DNA from: CAZVFE01 sp964626405
Lineage (GTDB): Bacteria > Bacteroidota > Bacteroidia > Cytophagales > Spirosomataceae
NCBI GenBank assembly: GCA_964626405.1
Contig: CAZVFE010000072.1
Coordinates: 1-7,542, forward strand
Length of the DNA stretch: 7,542 nt
Direction: 5' to 3'
In this document: positions 1 to 6,856 of the stretch, piece by piece
Layout: every line of letters begins with the position of its first letter
How positions within the stretch are numbered: position 1 is the stretch's first letter
The notes under the pieces: generated by a model
Told to the model about the DNA's origin: nothing
Databases searched by the model: none
What the model saw: the letters and a program-made list of their open reading frames with translations, nothing else
Position numbers and translations under genes: made by a program

Positions 1-24
1 ATTATTTTAAAAGCATTTGAATAA
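1..24 (+). CDS. 3' end of an upstream gene, probably 2-oxoglutarate dehydrogenase E1 (partial)
   Basis: The first 24 bases read as seven sense codons (IILKAFE) followed by TAA at 22-24. The other two forward frames stop at 8-10 and 18-20, so any + strand gene entering from the left must end by base 24. E1 (sucA/odhA) very often lies directly before E2, and the 12-base gap to the next ATG fits that order. Identity is inferred from position only: seven residues cannot identify a protein. Confidence 0.4.
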   Translation: MILKAFE

Positions 25-36
25 ATTTCGATAGAC

Positions 37-1560
37 ATGGCTAAAGAAATGCAAGTCCCTGCAGTAGGGGAATCAATTACCGAGGTTACCGTAGCCCTTT
101 GGAATAAAAACGACGGAGATTTTGTGAAAACTGATGAAATTCTTTGTGAATTGGAATCAGACAAAGCTACTTTTGAATTTCCTGCCGAAATGGATGGGAT
201 ATTGAGAATTGTTGCAAAGGAAGGCGAGGTTTTACCTATTGGTGCTGTTTTGTGTACTATTGAACCTAGTTCATCTTCAGAATCCGTTTCAGCCCCTTCT
301 GCTCCAACGGTAGAAACAAAGGTTGCAGAACAATCTGGGAAAGCAGAAATTATTGAAATTAAGGTTCCAGAGGTTGGAGAATCTATCTCTGAGGTTACCG
401 TAGCCTCTTGGAATAAATCCAATGGAGATTCTGTTGCATTAGATGAGGTAATTTGCGAATTAGAATCGGATAAGGCAACATTTGAAATGCCTGCTGAAGT
501 ATCTGGAAAATTAGAAATTTTAGTTGAACCTGGAACGGTTGTTCCAATTGGAGGTTTAATTGCAAAAATCGCTAAAGGTGCTGGTTCAGCCCCTGCGGCA
601 AGTCCTGCAGCTGTTGCTCCAGAATCTTCTAATGGTTCCAATGCTTCTACGTCATCCTCAACTTATGCGGCAAATCACCCTTCTCCAGCAGCAGGGAAAA
701 TTTTGGACGAAAAAGGAATCAATCCAAATGAAGTAAATGGTACAGGTGTTGGAGGAAGGATTACCAAAGAAGATGCTTTGAAAGCAGAAAAATCTGCAGT
801 GGCAGCTAGTCCAGCGCAATCTCAGCCAAATCCTACGCCAGTGGCAAGTCCAAGCGGAGATAGGGGACAATCCAGAGAAAGAATGTCATCCCTACGTAAA
901 ACAGTAGCGAGAAGATTAGTGGCTGTTAAAAATGAAACTGCGATGTTAACAACTTTCAATGAGGTTGACATGAAGCCAGTGATGGATTTGAGAAAGAAAT
1001 ATAAAGATTCCTTCAAGGAAAAACATGGTGTTGGTTTAGGATTTATGTCGTTCTTTACCAAAGCGGTATGTATTGCATTGAAAGAATTTCCAGCTGTTAA
1101 TGCACAAATAGATGGGGAAGAAATCGTATATCATGATTATTGTGATGTTTCGATTGCGGTTTCTGCTCCAAAAGGCTTAATGGTGCCAGTAATTAGAAAT
1201 GCAGAGAAATTATCCTTGGCAGGTATAGAATCTGAGGTAATTCGATTAGCTACAAAGGCAAGAGATAATAAACTTACCTTAGAAGATATGAGTGGAGGAA
1301 CATTCACCATTACCAATGGGGGTGTTTTTGGATCCATGTTATCTACTCCAATTATCAATGCTCCTCAGGTTGCCATTTTAGGAATGCACAATATTGTAGA
1401 ACGTCCTGTGGTCATTAATGGGGAAGTAGTCGTACGTCCAATTATGTATTTAGCATTATCCTATGATCACCGAATCATTGATGGAAAGGAATCTGTAAGT
1501 TTCCTTGTACGAATTAAGCAATTATTAGAAGATCCGTCTAGAATGTTATTAGACATATAA
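37..1560 (+). CDS. sucB: 2-oxoglutarate dehydrogenase E2, dihydrolipoyl succinyltransferase, with two lipoyl domains
   Basis: This is the cytoplasmic core subunit that transfers the succinyl group from E1-bound intermediate through lipoyl-lysine to CoA. Domains in order: lipoyl domain 1 (residues about 5-76, lipoyl lysine K43 in ESDKATFE), an Ala/Ser/Pro-rich linker, lipoyl domain 2 (about 108-180, K146 in the same motif), a second flexible linker, a peripheral-subunit-binding domain (about 213-249, with the GTGVGGRITKEDAL signature) that docks E1/E3, a third linker, and the catalytic domain (about 283-507). The active-site motif DHRIIDG gives H478 and D482. The GESI-x-E-V-T start of both lipoyl domains and the ending LLEDPSRMLLDI favour succinyltransferase over pyruvate dehydrogenase E2. 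At 507 residues it is longer than the roughly 400-residue single-lipoyl form such as E. coli SucB, and the extra length is the second lipoyl domain and linker. The ATG at 37 places the lipoyl domain at the normal N-terminus and has no Shine-Dalgarno. The gap to E3 is 10 bases. Confidence 0.93.
   Translation: MAKEMQVPAVGESITEVTVALWNKNDGDFVKTDEILCELESDKATFEFPAEMDGILRIVAKEGEVLPIGAVLCTIEPSSSSESVSAPSAPTVETKVAEQSGKAEIIEIKVPEVGESISEVTVASWNKSNGDSVALDEVICELESDKATFEMPAEVSGKLEILVEPGTVVPIGGLIAKIAKGAGSAPAASPAAVAPESSNGSNASTSSSTYAANHPSPAAGKILDEKGINPNEVNGTGVGGRITKEDALKAEKSAVAASPAQSQPNPTPVASPSGDRGQSRERMSSLRKTVARRLVAVKNETAMLTTFNEVDMKPVMDLRKKYKDSFKEKHGVGLGFMSFFTKAVCIALKEFPAVNAQIDGEEIVYHDYCDVSIAVSAPKGLMVPVIRNAEKLSLAGIESEVIRLATKARDNKLTLEDMSGGTFTITNGGVFGSMLSTPIINAPQVAILGMHNIVERPVVINGEVVVRPIMYLALSYDHRIIDGKESVSFLVRIKQLLEDPSRMLLDI
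49..576 (+). repeat. Tandem lipoyl-domain duplication inside sucB
   Basis: Two copies of a roughly 72-codon lipoyl domain lie 103 codons (309 bases) apart, at about 49-264 and 358-573. By my hand alignment about 43 of 72 residues are identical. The DNA is also locally identical: a 15-base match (82-96 and 391-405) is followed, after two mismatched positions, by a shared TTGGAATAAA. Both copies keep the modified lysine and its ESDKATFE context, so both are probably lipoylated. Confidence 0.85.
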
Positions 1561-1570
1561 ACTGAATAAA

Positions 1571-2977
1571 ATGCAAGAATTTGATATAATCGTAATTGGG
1601 TCTGGACCGGGTGGATATGTTTCGGCAATTCGTTCGGCACAATTAGGATTTAAAACAGCAATTATTGAGAAGTATTCAACTTTAGGAGGTACCTGTTTGA
1701 ATGTAGGATGTATTCCTTCCAAGGCTTTGTTGGATTCCTCGGAACATTATTATAATGCGGTGAATCATTTTGCTGAGCATGGAATTGGGATAGGAAAACC
1801 GAAGGTTGATTTACCCAAAATGATTGAAAGAAAAGCGGGTGTTGTGGATAAGATGAATCAAGGCGTTGCTTTTTTAATGAAGAAAAATAAAATTACCCAA
1901 TTTGAAGGTTTAGGCTCTTTTAAAGATTCAAAAACCATTCAAATTAAAAAAGGGGATAATTCCATTGAAGAAATTAAAGGGAAGAATATCATCATAGCAA
2001 CTGGTTCAAAACCAACCATACTTCCATTTATTCCTGTCGACAAAGAAAGGATTATTACTTCTACGGAGGCATTAAAACTAAATGAAGTGCCAAAGCATAT
2101 GATCGTAATTGGAGCTGGAGTAATTGGTGCGGAATTAGGTTCAGTATATGCTAGATTAGGAGCAAAGGTTTCTTTTGTAGAATTTGCTGATGGCATGATT
2201 CCAACGATGGATAAGGCTTTAGGAAAAGAATTACAAAAATCTATGGCTAAAATTGGCTGTGATTTTTATTTTTCACATAAAGTAACCAAAGTTGAAAGAA
2301 AAGGAAAAGAGGTGATTGTTTTTGCTGAAAATAAAAAAGGTGAAAATGTGGAAATCAAGGGGGATTATTGTTTGGTTTCAATAGGAAGAAGACCTTATAC
2401 TGATGGATTGAATCTAGAAGCTGCAGGTTTATCATTAGATGAAAGAGGAAGAGTGGCTGTTGATGAACATACCCTTGAAACAAAGGTTAAAGGAATTTAT
2501 GCTATCGGTGATGTGATCAGAGGGGCAATGTTAGCACATAAAGCGGAGGAAGAAGGGGTATTTGTAGCAGAAACAATTGCGGGACAAAAACCACATATAA
2601 ACTATAACCTTATTCCGGGAGTTGTATATACGTGGCCAGAGGTGGCGAGTGTTGGAAAAACCGAGGAAGAATTAAAAGCAGCAGGTATTTCATTTAAATC
2701 TGGTAGTTTTCCATTTAAAGCCCTTGGAAGAGCGGCAGCTTCAATGGATACAGATGGTTTTGTAAAGGTCTTGGCCGATGCTAAAACAGATGAAATACTA
2801 GGAGTACATATGATTGGAGCAAGGGTGGCAGATATGATTGCTGAGGCAGTTCTTGCAATGGAATATCGAGCAAGTGCTGAAGATGTAGCTAGAGTATCCC
2901 ATGCACACCCAACTTATACTGAAGCAATGAAAGAAGCTTGTTTGGCAGCGACAGACAAGAGAGCACTTCATTCTTAA
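1571..2977 (+). CDS. lpd: Dihydrolipoyl dehydrogenase (E3)
   Basis: This FAD-dependent flavoprotein disulfide reductase reoxidises dihydrolipoamide on E2 and passes electrons to NAD+. The sequence shows the N-terminal FAD-binding GxGxxG (G10-S-G-P-G-G15), the redox-active disulfide C42/C47 in GGTCLNVGCIPSK, the NAD-binding motif GAGVIGAELG (from G181), the second FAD contact AIGDV (A311-V315) and the C-terminal dimerisation domain with the catalytic pair H446 and E451 in HAHPTYTEA. The length of 468 residues is normal for the family and no key residue is missing. The ATG at 1571 puts the FAD motif at the expected position and lies 10 bases after the E2 stop. The gene probably serves the 2-oxoglutarate complex encoded beside it. 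Whether it is also shared with pyruvate dehydrogenase or the glycine cleavage system cannot be seen here. Confidence 0.96.
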   Translation: MQEFDIIVIGSGPGGYVSAIRSAQLGFKTAIIEKYSTLGGTCLNVGCIPSKALLDSSEHYYNAVNHFAEHGIGIGKPKVDLPKMIERKAGVVDKMNQGVAFLMKKNKITQFEGLGSFKDSKTIQIKKGDNSIEEIKGKNIIIATGSKPTILPFIPVDKERIITSTEALKLNEVPKHMIVIGAGVIGAELGSVYARLGAKVSFVEFADGMIPTMDKALGKELQKSMAKIGCDFYFSHKVTKVERKGKEVIVFAENKKGENVEIKGDYCLVSIGRRPYTDGLNLEAAGLSLDERGRVAVDEHTLETKVKGIYAIGDVIRGAMLAHKAEEEGVFVAETIAGQKPHINYNLIPGVVYTWPEVASVGKTEEELKAAGISFKSGSFPFKALGRAAASMDTDGFVKVLADAKTDEILGVHMIGARVADMIAEAVLAMEYRASAEDVARVSHAHPTYTEAMKEACLAATDKRALHS

Positions 2978-2994
2978 AATTAATTTTAGATAAT

Positions 2995-5900
2995 ATGGCA
3001 AAACCGTACATTCAAAAAATTTCTAGTTTATTAATTGCAAATAGAGGAGAAATTGCCATTCGTATTATGCGAGCGGCCTCGGAATTAGGAATTAGAACTA
3101 TTGCAGTTTATACTTATGAAGACCGTTATTCTTTACACCGCTACAAAGCGGATGAATCTTACCAAATTGGTAAAGAAAACGAACCCTTAAAACCTTATTT
3201 GGATATTGAGGGACTAATTTCACTTTGTAAACAGAAAAATATCGATGCAATTCATCCTGGTTATGGATTTTTATCGGAGAATGTAAAGCTTGCCAGAAGA
3301 TGTCAGGAAGAAGGAATTAAATTCGTTGGTCCTTCCCCAGAGGCTATGGATGCCTTAGGAGATAAAGTGGCTGCTAAAGCTGCTGCCATCAAGGCAAATG
3401 TTCCTTTAATTGAAGATTCAAAAGAAGAATTAGTAGACTATTCAATTGCCTTAAAAGAGGCTCAAAGAATCGGTTTTCCAGTCATGGTGAAAGCTGCTGC
3501 TGGAGGGGGTGGTAGAGGTATGCGCGTAGTAAGAAATGAAGCTGATTTAGAAAAATCCTTTAATGAAGCAAAAAATGAGGCTAAAAATGCCTTTGGAGAT
3601 GATACAATTTTTATTGAAAAATTTATCGATCAACCAAAGCATATTGAAGTTCAATTATTGGGTGATCAACATGGAAATTTAGTCCATCTTTATGAAAGAG
3701 ATTGCTCAGTACAAAGAAGATTCCAGAAAGTCGTTGAAGTTGCACCTTCTTACGGACTCAAAGAAGAGACTAAGCAAAAGCTTTATCAATATGCAGTTTC
3801 AATTGGAAAGGCTGTAAATTATTATAATGCAGGTACTGTTGAATTCCTAGTAGACAAAGATGAAAATATTTATTTCATTGAAGTTAATCCTAGAATTCAG
3901 GTAGAGCATACTATTACAGAAGAGGTTACCGGTATTGATATAGTTCGGACTCAATTATTAATTGCTCAGAATCACCAATTGTCTGATCCAGGAATATTTA
4001 TCCTATCCCAAGAAGAAGTTCCTTTAAAAGGTTTTGCAATTCAATGTAGAATTACTACTGAAGATCCTGCAAATGGTTTTAAGCCAGATTTTGGTACCAT
4101 TATTGCCTATAGAAATGCAGCTGGTTTTGGAATTCGTTTAGATGAAGGTTCCTCTTATCCAGGAGTAAAAATCTCTCCCTATTTTGATTCCATGCTGGTG
4201 AAAGTTTCAGCAAAAGGAAGAACATTGTGGGGAGCTGCGGAAAGATTGCAAAGAGCTTTAACAGAATTTAGAATCCGTGGGGTAAAAACCAATATTCCAT
4301 TCTTGAGAAATGTAATTGCTCATGAAACTTTTCAACAGGGAAAATGTACAGTTCAATTCATAGATTCTCATCCAGAATTATTCAATTTTAAAACAACTCG
4401 TGACCGTTCTACAAAAGCATTACGCTATTTAGGAGATGTAATTGTAAACGGACATCCAGATATTAAATTTGCACCGAAATTCCCACTTCGTCAGGCAGAA
4501 ATTCCTTCTTTTGATGTGCATGGTCCTCATCCAGAAGGTTTTAAGCAAAGATTGGATAGTATTGGTCCTGAGAAATTAGCCAAGGAAATTCGAGCAAATA
4601 AGGAAGTATTATTTACCGATACAACTTTTAGGGATGCCCATCAATCCTTATTAGCCACTCGTGTAAGAACCCAAGATATGTTGGCAGTGGCCGAAGGTTT
4701 TTCAAAAACCTTCCCTCAATTATTTTCGATGGAAGTTTGGGGCGGTGCTACTTTTGATGTTGCTATGCGTTTCTTGCATGAATCTCCTTGGAGAAGATTA
4801 GGCGCATTTAGAGAAGCTATGCCAAATATGTTGCTCCAAATGCTCTTTAGAGGCTCTAATGCAGTTGGCTATTCCGCATATTCAGATAATTTAATCGAAA
4901 AATTTGTCGAAGAATCTGCCGCTAAAGGAATTGATGTCTTTAGAATTTTTGATTCCTTAAACTGGGTAGAAGCGATGAAGGTTTCTATAAAAGCAGTTCG
5001 TGAAAGAACAAATAGTATTGCTGAAGCAACAATTTGTTATACAGGAGATGTTTTTACTAATCCGAAATATGACCTAAATTATTATTTGGATCTTGGACGA
5101 GAATTAGAAGATTTAGGTGCACATATGATTGCCATTAAGGATATGGCAGGACTTCTTCGCCCTTATCAAGCTGAATTATTAGTAAAAGAATTAAAGAAGG
5201 TAGTGGATATACCAATCCATCTTCATACCCATGATACAGCCTCCATTCAATCTGCTACTTATTTAAAGTCTGTAGAATCTGGAGTGGATATAATTGACTG
5301 TGCGCTTGCTTCAATGTCAGGCCTTACCTCGCAACCAAATTTAAATTCAATGGTAGCCATGTTGCAAAGTCAAGGACATGGTAAAAATTTAGATTTAAAT
5401 AAGTTAAATGAATATTCAAATTATTGGGATGCCGTAAGAACTTGGTATTCACCATTTGAATCTGAATTAAAAGCGGGAACTGCGGAAATTTATGATAATG
5501 AAATTCCGGGTGGACAATATACCAATTTACGTGGACAAGCAGAGGCGCTCGGTGTTGGTTCCAAATTTGAATTATTAAAGCAGAATTATATTGAAGCTAA
5601 TAAAATGTTTGGAGATATCATCAAAGTGACTCCATCCTCGAAAGTAGTTGGCGATATGGCTATTTTCATGACTTCAAATAATTTAACAGCAGAAGATGTT
5701 TATGCAAAAGGGGCTTCTTTGTCTTTCCCTGAATCTGTTAAAGATTTCTTTAAGGGAGGTTTAGGACAGCCTTATCAAGGATTCCCTAAGCAATTACAAG
5801 AATTAGTTTTGAAAGGCGAAAAGGCCTTTACTTCTCGTCCGAATGATGCCATTCCTACGATTGATATTGATAAGGATTTTGCAGAATTTAAGGTAAAATT

Positions 5901-6855
5901 CCCTGATCACCAGGAAGGAATTTTATCTTATTTATCTTATAAGATGTATCCGAAAGTTTATGAGGAATATTATAAAAAAATCAATACTTATGGAGACCTT
6001 TCAGCCATTCCTACTCCTGCATTTTTCTATGGATTAAAGCAAGATGAAGAGGTATTAATTACAATTGAAGAAGGAAAAACCATCATTGTTAAATTCTTAT
6101 ATGCTTCAGAACCGGATGAATCTGGTTTAAGAAATATCGCTTTTGAATTAAATGGCCAGCAAAGAAGGATTAAAGTATTAGATAAAAAGATTAAGGTTGA
6201 AAAACCAAGTCATATTAAAGCAAAAGGAAAGGGAGATATTGGTGCTCCTCTACAAGGAAGATTATCTCGAATATTGGTAAAACCAGGAGAAGAGGTAAAG
6301 AAAAATTCCCCATTATACATTATTGAGGCCATGAAAATGGAGTCAATTGTTTCTGCTCCTTTTGATGGAATTATTGGTAATGTTTTATTAGCTGAAGGGA
6401 CAGTTGTTGAACAAGATGATTTAGTATTAAATCTAGAGGAGGCTAAATTGCCAGAACCAGATCAAGAGGATTATATATTTGTCTATGGAAGCTTGAGAAG
6501 AGATATTGGAATGGATTTGCATCGTTTAATTGCCAAAAATTCTGAATTTTTAGGATTGGCAAATTATCAAGGTAAATTATACCAAGTTGATGAATATCCA
6601 GGAATTATTCCTTCAGATAATCCAAAAGACAAAGTAGTAGGTGAATTATATAAGATTTCAAATCCTGTAAAATTATTATTAGTTCTTGATGAATATGAAG
6701 AATATGATGAGAAAAATCATGACTCTTCTTTATTCATTAGAGAAAAAGTTGAGGTGGAAATTGATGGAGAAATCAAAGAAACCTATGCTTATTTATATAA
6801 TCGTCCAGTTCAAGAAAATACACTTATCAAATCTGGAGATTATTTGAATAAATAA
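2995..6855 (+). CDS. pyc: Pyruvate carboxylase with a C-terminal gamma-glutamylcyclotransferase-like domain
   Basis: This cytoplasmic biotin enzyme converts pyruvate, bicarbonate and ATP to oxaloacetate. The 1286-residue protein contains a biotin carboxylase domain (about 8-455: glycine-rich ATP loop near 166-176, ERDCSVQRR at 234-242, EVNPRIQVEH at 296-305), a pyruvate carboxyltransferase domain (about 535-840: FTDTTFRDAHQS with metal ligand D542, substrate arginine R619, carbamylated-lysine candidate K715, metal ligands H744 and H746), the region with candidate catalytic T879 in KVTPSSK, and a biotin carrier domain (about 1081-1148, EAMKM with biotinyl lysine K1114). Residue roles are by analogy with well-studied pyruvate carboxylases. 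The carboxylase part alone, about 1148 residues, is full length. A further 127-residue domain follows in frame (separate entry). The start is the ATG at 2995, because the family usually begins a few residues before LLIANRGEIAIRI. An upstream in-frame TTG at 2938 would overlap lpd. Acetyl-CoA or propionyl-CoA carboxylase is excluded by the fused pyruvate-type carboxyltransferase. Confidence 0.95.
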   Translation: MAKPYIQKISSLLIANRGEIAIRIMRAASELGIRTIAVYTYEDRYSLHRYKADESYQIGKENEPLKPYLDIEGLISLCKQKNIDAIHPGYGFLSENVKLARRCQEEGIKFVGPSPEAMDALGDKVAAKAAAIKANVPLIEDSKEELVDYSIALKEAQRIGFPVMVKAAAGGGGRGMRVVRNEADLEKSFNEAKNEAKNAFGDDTIFIEKFIDQPKHIEVQLLGDQHGNLVHLYERDCSVQRRFQKVVEVAPSYGLKEETKQKLYQYAVSIGKAVNYYNAGTVEFLVDKDENIYFIEVNPRIQVEHTITEEVTGIDIVRTQLLIAQNHQLSDPGIFILSQEEVPLKGFAIQCRITTEDPANGFKPDFGTIIAYRNAAGFGIRLDEGSSYPGVKISPYFDSMLVKVSAKGRTLWGAAERLQRALTEFRIRGVKTNIPFLRNVIAHETFQQGKCTVQFIDSHPELFNFKTTRDRSTKALRYLGDVIVNGHPDIKFAPKFPLRQAEIPSFDVHGPHPEGFKQRLDSIGPEKLAKEIRANKEVLFTDTTFRDAHQSLLATRVRTQDMLAVAEGFSKTFPQLFSMEVWGGATFDVAMRFLHESPWRRLGAFREAMPNMLLQMLFRGSNAVGYSAYSDNLIEKFVEESAAKGIDVFRIFDSLNWVEAMKVSIKAVRERTNSIAEATICYTGDVFTNPKYDLNYYLDLGRELEDLGAHMIAIKDMAGLLRPYQAELLVKELKKVVDIPIHLHTHDTASIQSATYLKSVESGVDIIDCALASMSGLTSQPNLNSMVAMLQSQGHGKNLDLNKLNEYSNYWDAVRTWYSPFESELKAGTAEIYDNEIPGGQYTNLRGQAEALGVGSKFELLKQNYIEANKMFGDIIKVTPSSKVVGDMAIFMTSNNLTAEDVYAKGASLSFPESVKDFFKGGLGQPYQGFPKQLQELVLKGEKAFTSRPNDAIPTIDIDKDFAEFKVKFPDHQEGILSYLSYKMYPKVYEEYYKKINTYGDLSAIPTPAFFYGLKQDEEVLITIEEGKTIIVKFLYASEPDESGLRNIAFELNGQQRRIKVLDKKIKVEKPSHIKAKGKGDIGAPLQGRLSRILVKPGEEVKKNSPLYIIEAMKMESIVSAPFDGIIGNVLLAEGTVVEQDDLVLNLEEAKLPEPDQEDYIFVYGSLRRDIGMDLHRLIAKNSEFLGLANYQGKLYQVDEYPGIIPSDNPKDKVVGELYKISNPVKLLLVLDEYEEYDEKNHDSSLFIREKVEVEIDGEIKETYAYLYNRPVQENTLIKSGDYLNK
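6437..6450 (+). promoter_or_regulatory. Possible internal ribosome binding site with TTG start for the GGCT-like domain
   Basis: AGGAGG lies at 6437-6442, followed by five bases and an in-frame TTG at 6448-6450. Starting there would give a 135-residue stand-alone GGCT-like protein. Against this, AGGAGG is also simply part of two GAG Glu codons and the next codon, TTG is a weak start, and none of the other genes here uses a Shine-Dalgarno. It may be chance or a relic of a formerly separate gene. Confidence 0.2.
6472..6852 (+). other. GGCT-like (YtfP/AIG2-type) domain fused to the C-terminus of pyruvate carboxylase
   Basis: Residues 1160-1286 of the carboxylase reading frame match the gamma-glutamylcyclotransferase-like fold by motif: the substrate-loop signature YIFVYGSLRRD (1160-1170), GKLYQVDEYPGI (1193-1204), VVGELYKI (1214-1221), the LDxxE segment LDEYE (1231-1235) whose last Glu, E1235, aligns with the usual catalytic acid, then FIREKVEVEI and AYLYN near the end. 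Stand-alone members are about 110-150 residues, so the domain looks complete. Enzymes of this superfamily cyclise gamma-glutamyl groups to 5-oxoproline, but many YtfP-type members have no known substrate, so activity is not assigned. An 11-residue acidic, proline-containing linker (1149-1159) joins it to the biotin carrier domain. The family call rests on motifs read by eye. Confidence 0.85.
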
Positions 6856-6856
6856 T

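Noticed and set aside
1..36. A promoter for the sucB-lpd-pyc unit just upstream of sucB
   Set aside because: Most of this stretch is the tail of an upstream reading frame, and I see no clear Bacteroidota-type -7/-33 pair. The real promoter probably lies upstream of the window.
37..1560. Pyruvate dehydrogenase E2 (acetyltransferase), suggested by the two lipoyl domains
   Set aside because: The GESI-type lipoyl starts, the DHRIIDGKESV active-site context and the LLEDPSRMLLDI ending are succinyltransferase-like. Domain number alone is not decisive.
2938..2994. Upstream in-frame TTG start for pyruvate carboxylase, adding 19 residues
   Set aside because: The extension lies mostly inside the lpd 3' coding sequence (through 2977), its residues do not resemble the family N-terminus, and the ATG at 2995 gives the normal beginning shortly before LLIANRGEIAIRI.
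658..3001. Minus-strand open frames of 67-85 codons (658-870, 822-1061, 1137-1358, 1939-2196, 2798-3001)
   Set aside because: They lie opposite well-supported coding sequence, show no recognisable domains, and are rich in Cys, Ser, Ile and Phe, as expected for antisense of these genes.
6448..6855. GGCT-like region as an independent gene split from pyruvate carboxylase by a sequencing error
   Set aside because: No frameshift or stop is needed: both domains share one frame, the linker is fully coding, and there is no long homopolymer at the junction. I kept the fusion as the main reading, with the internal start as a low-confidence alternative.
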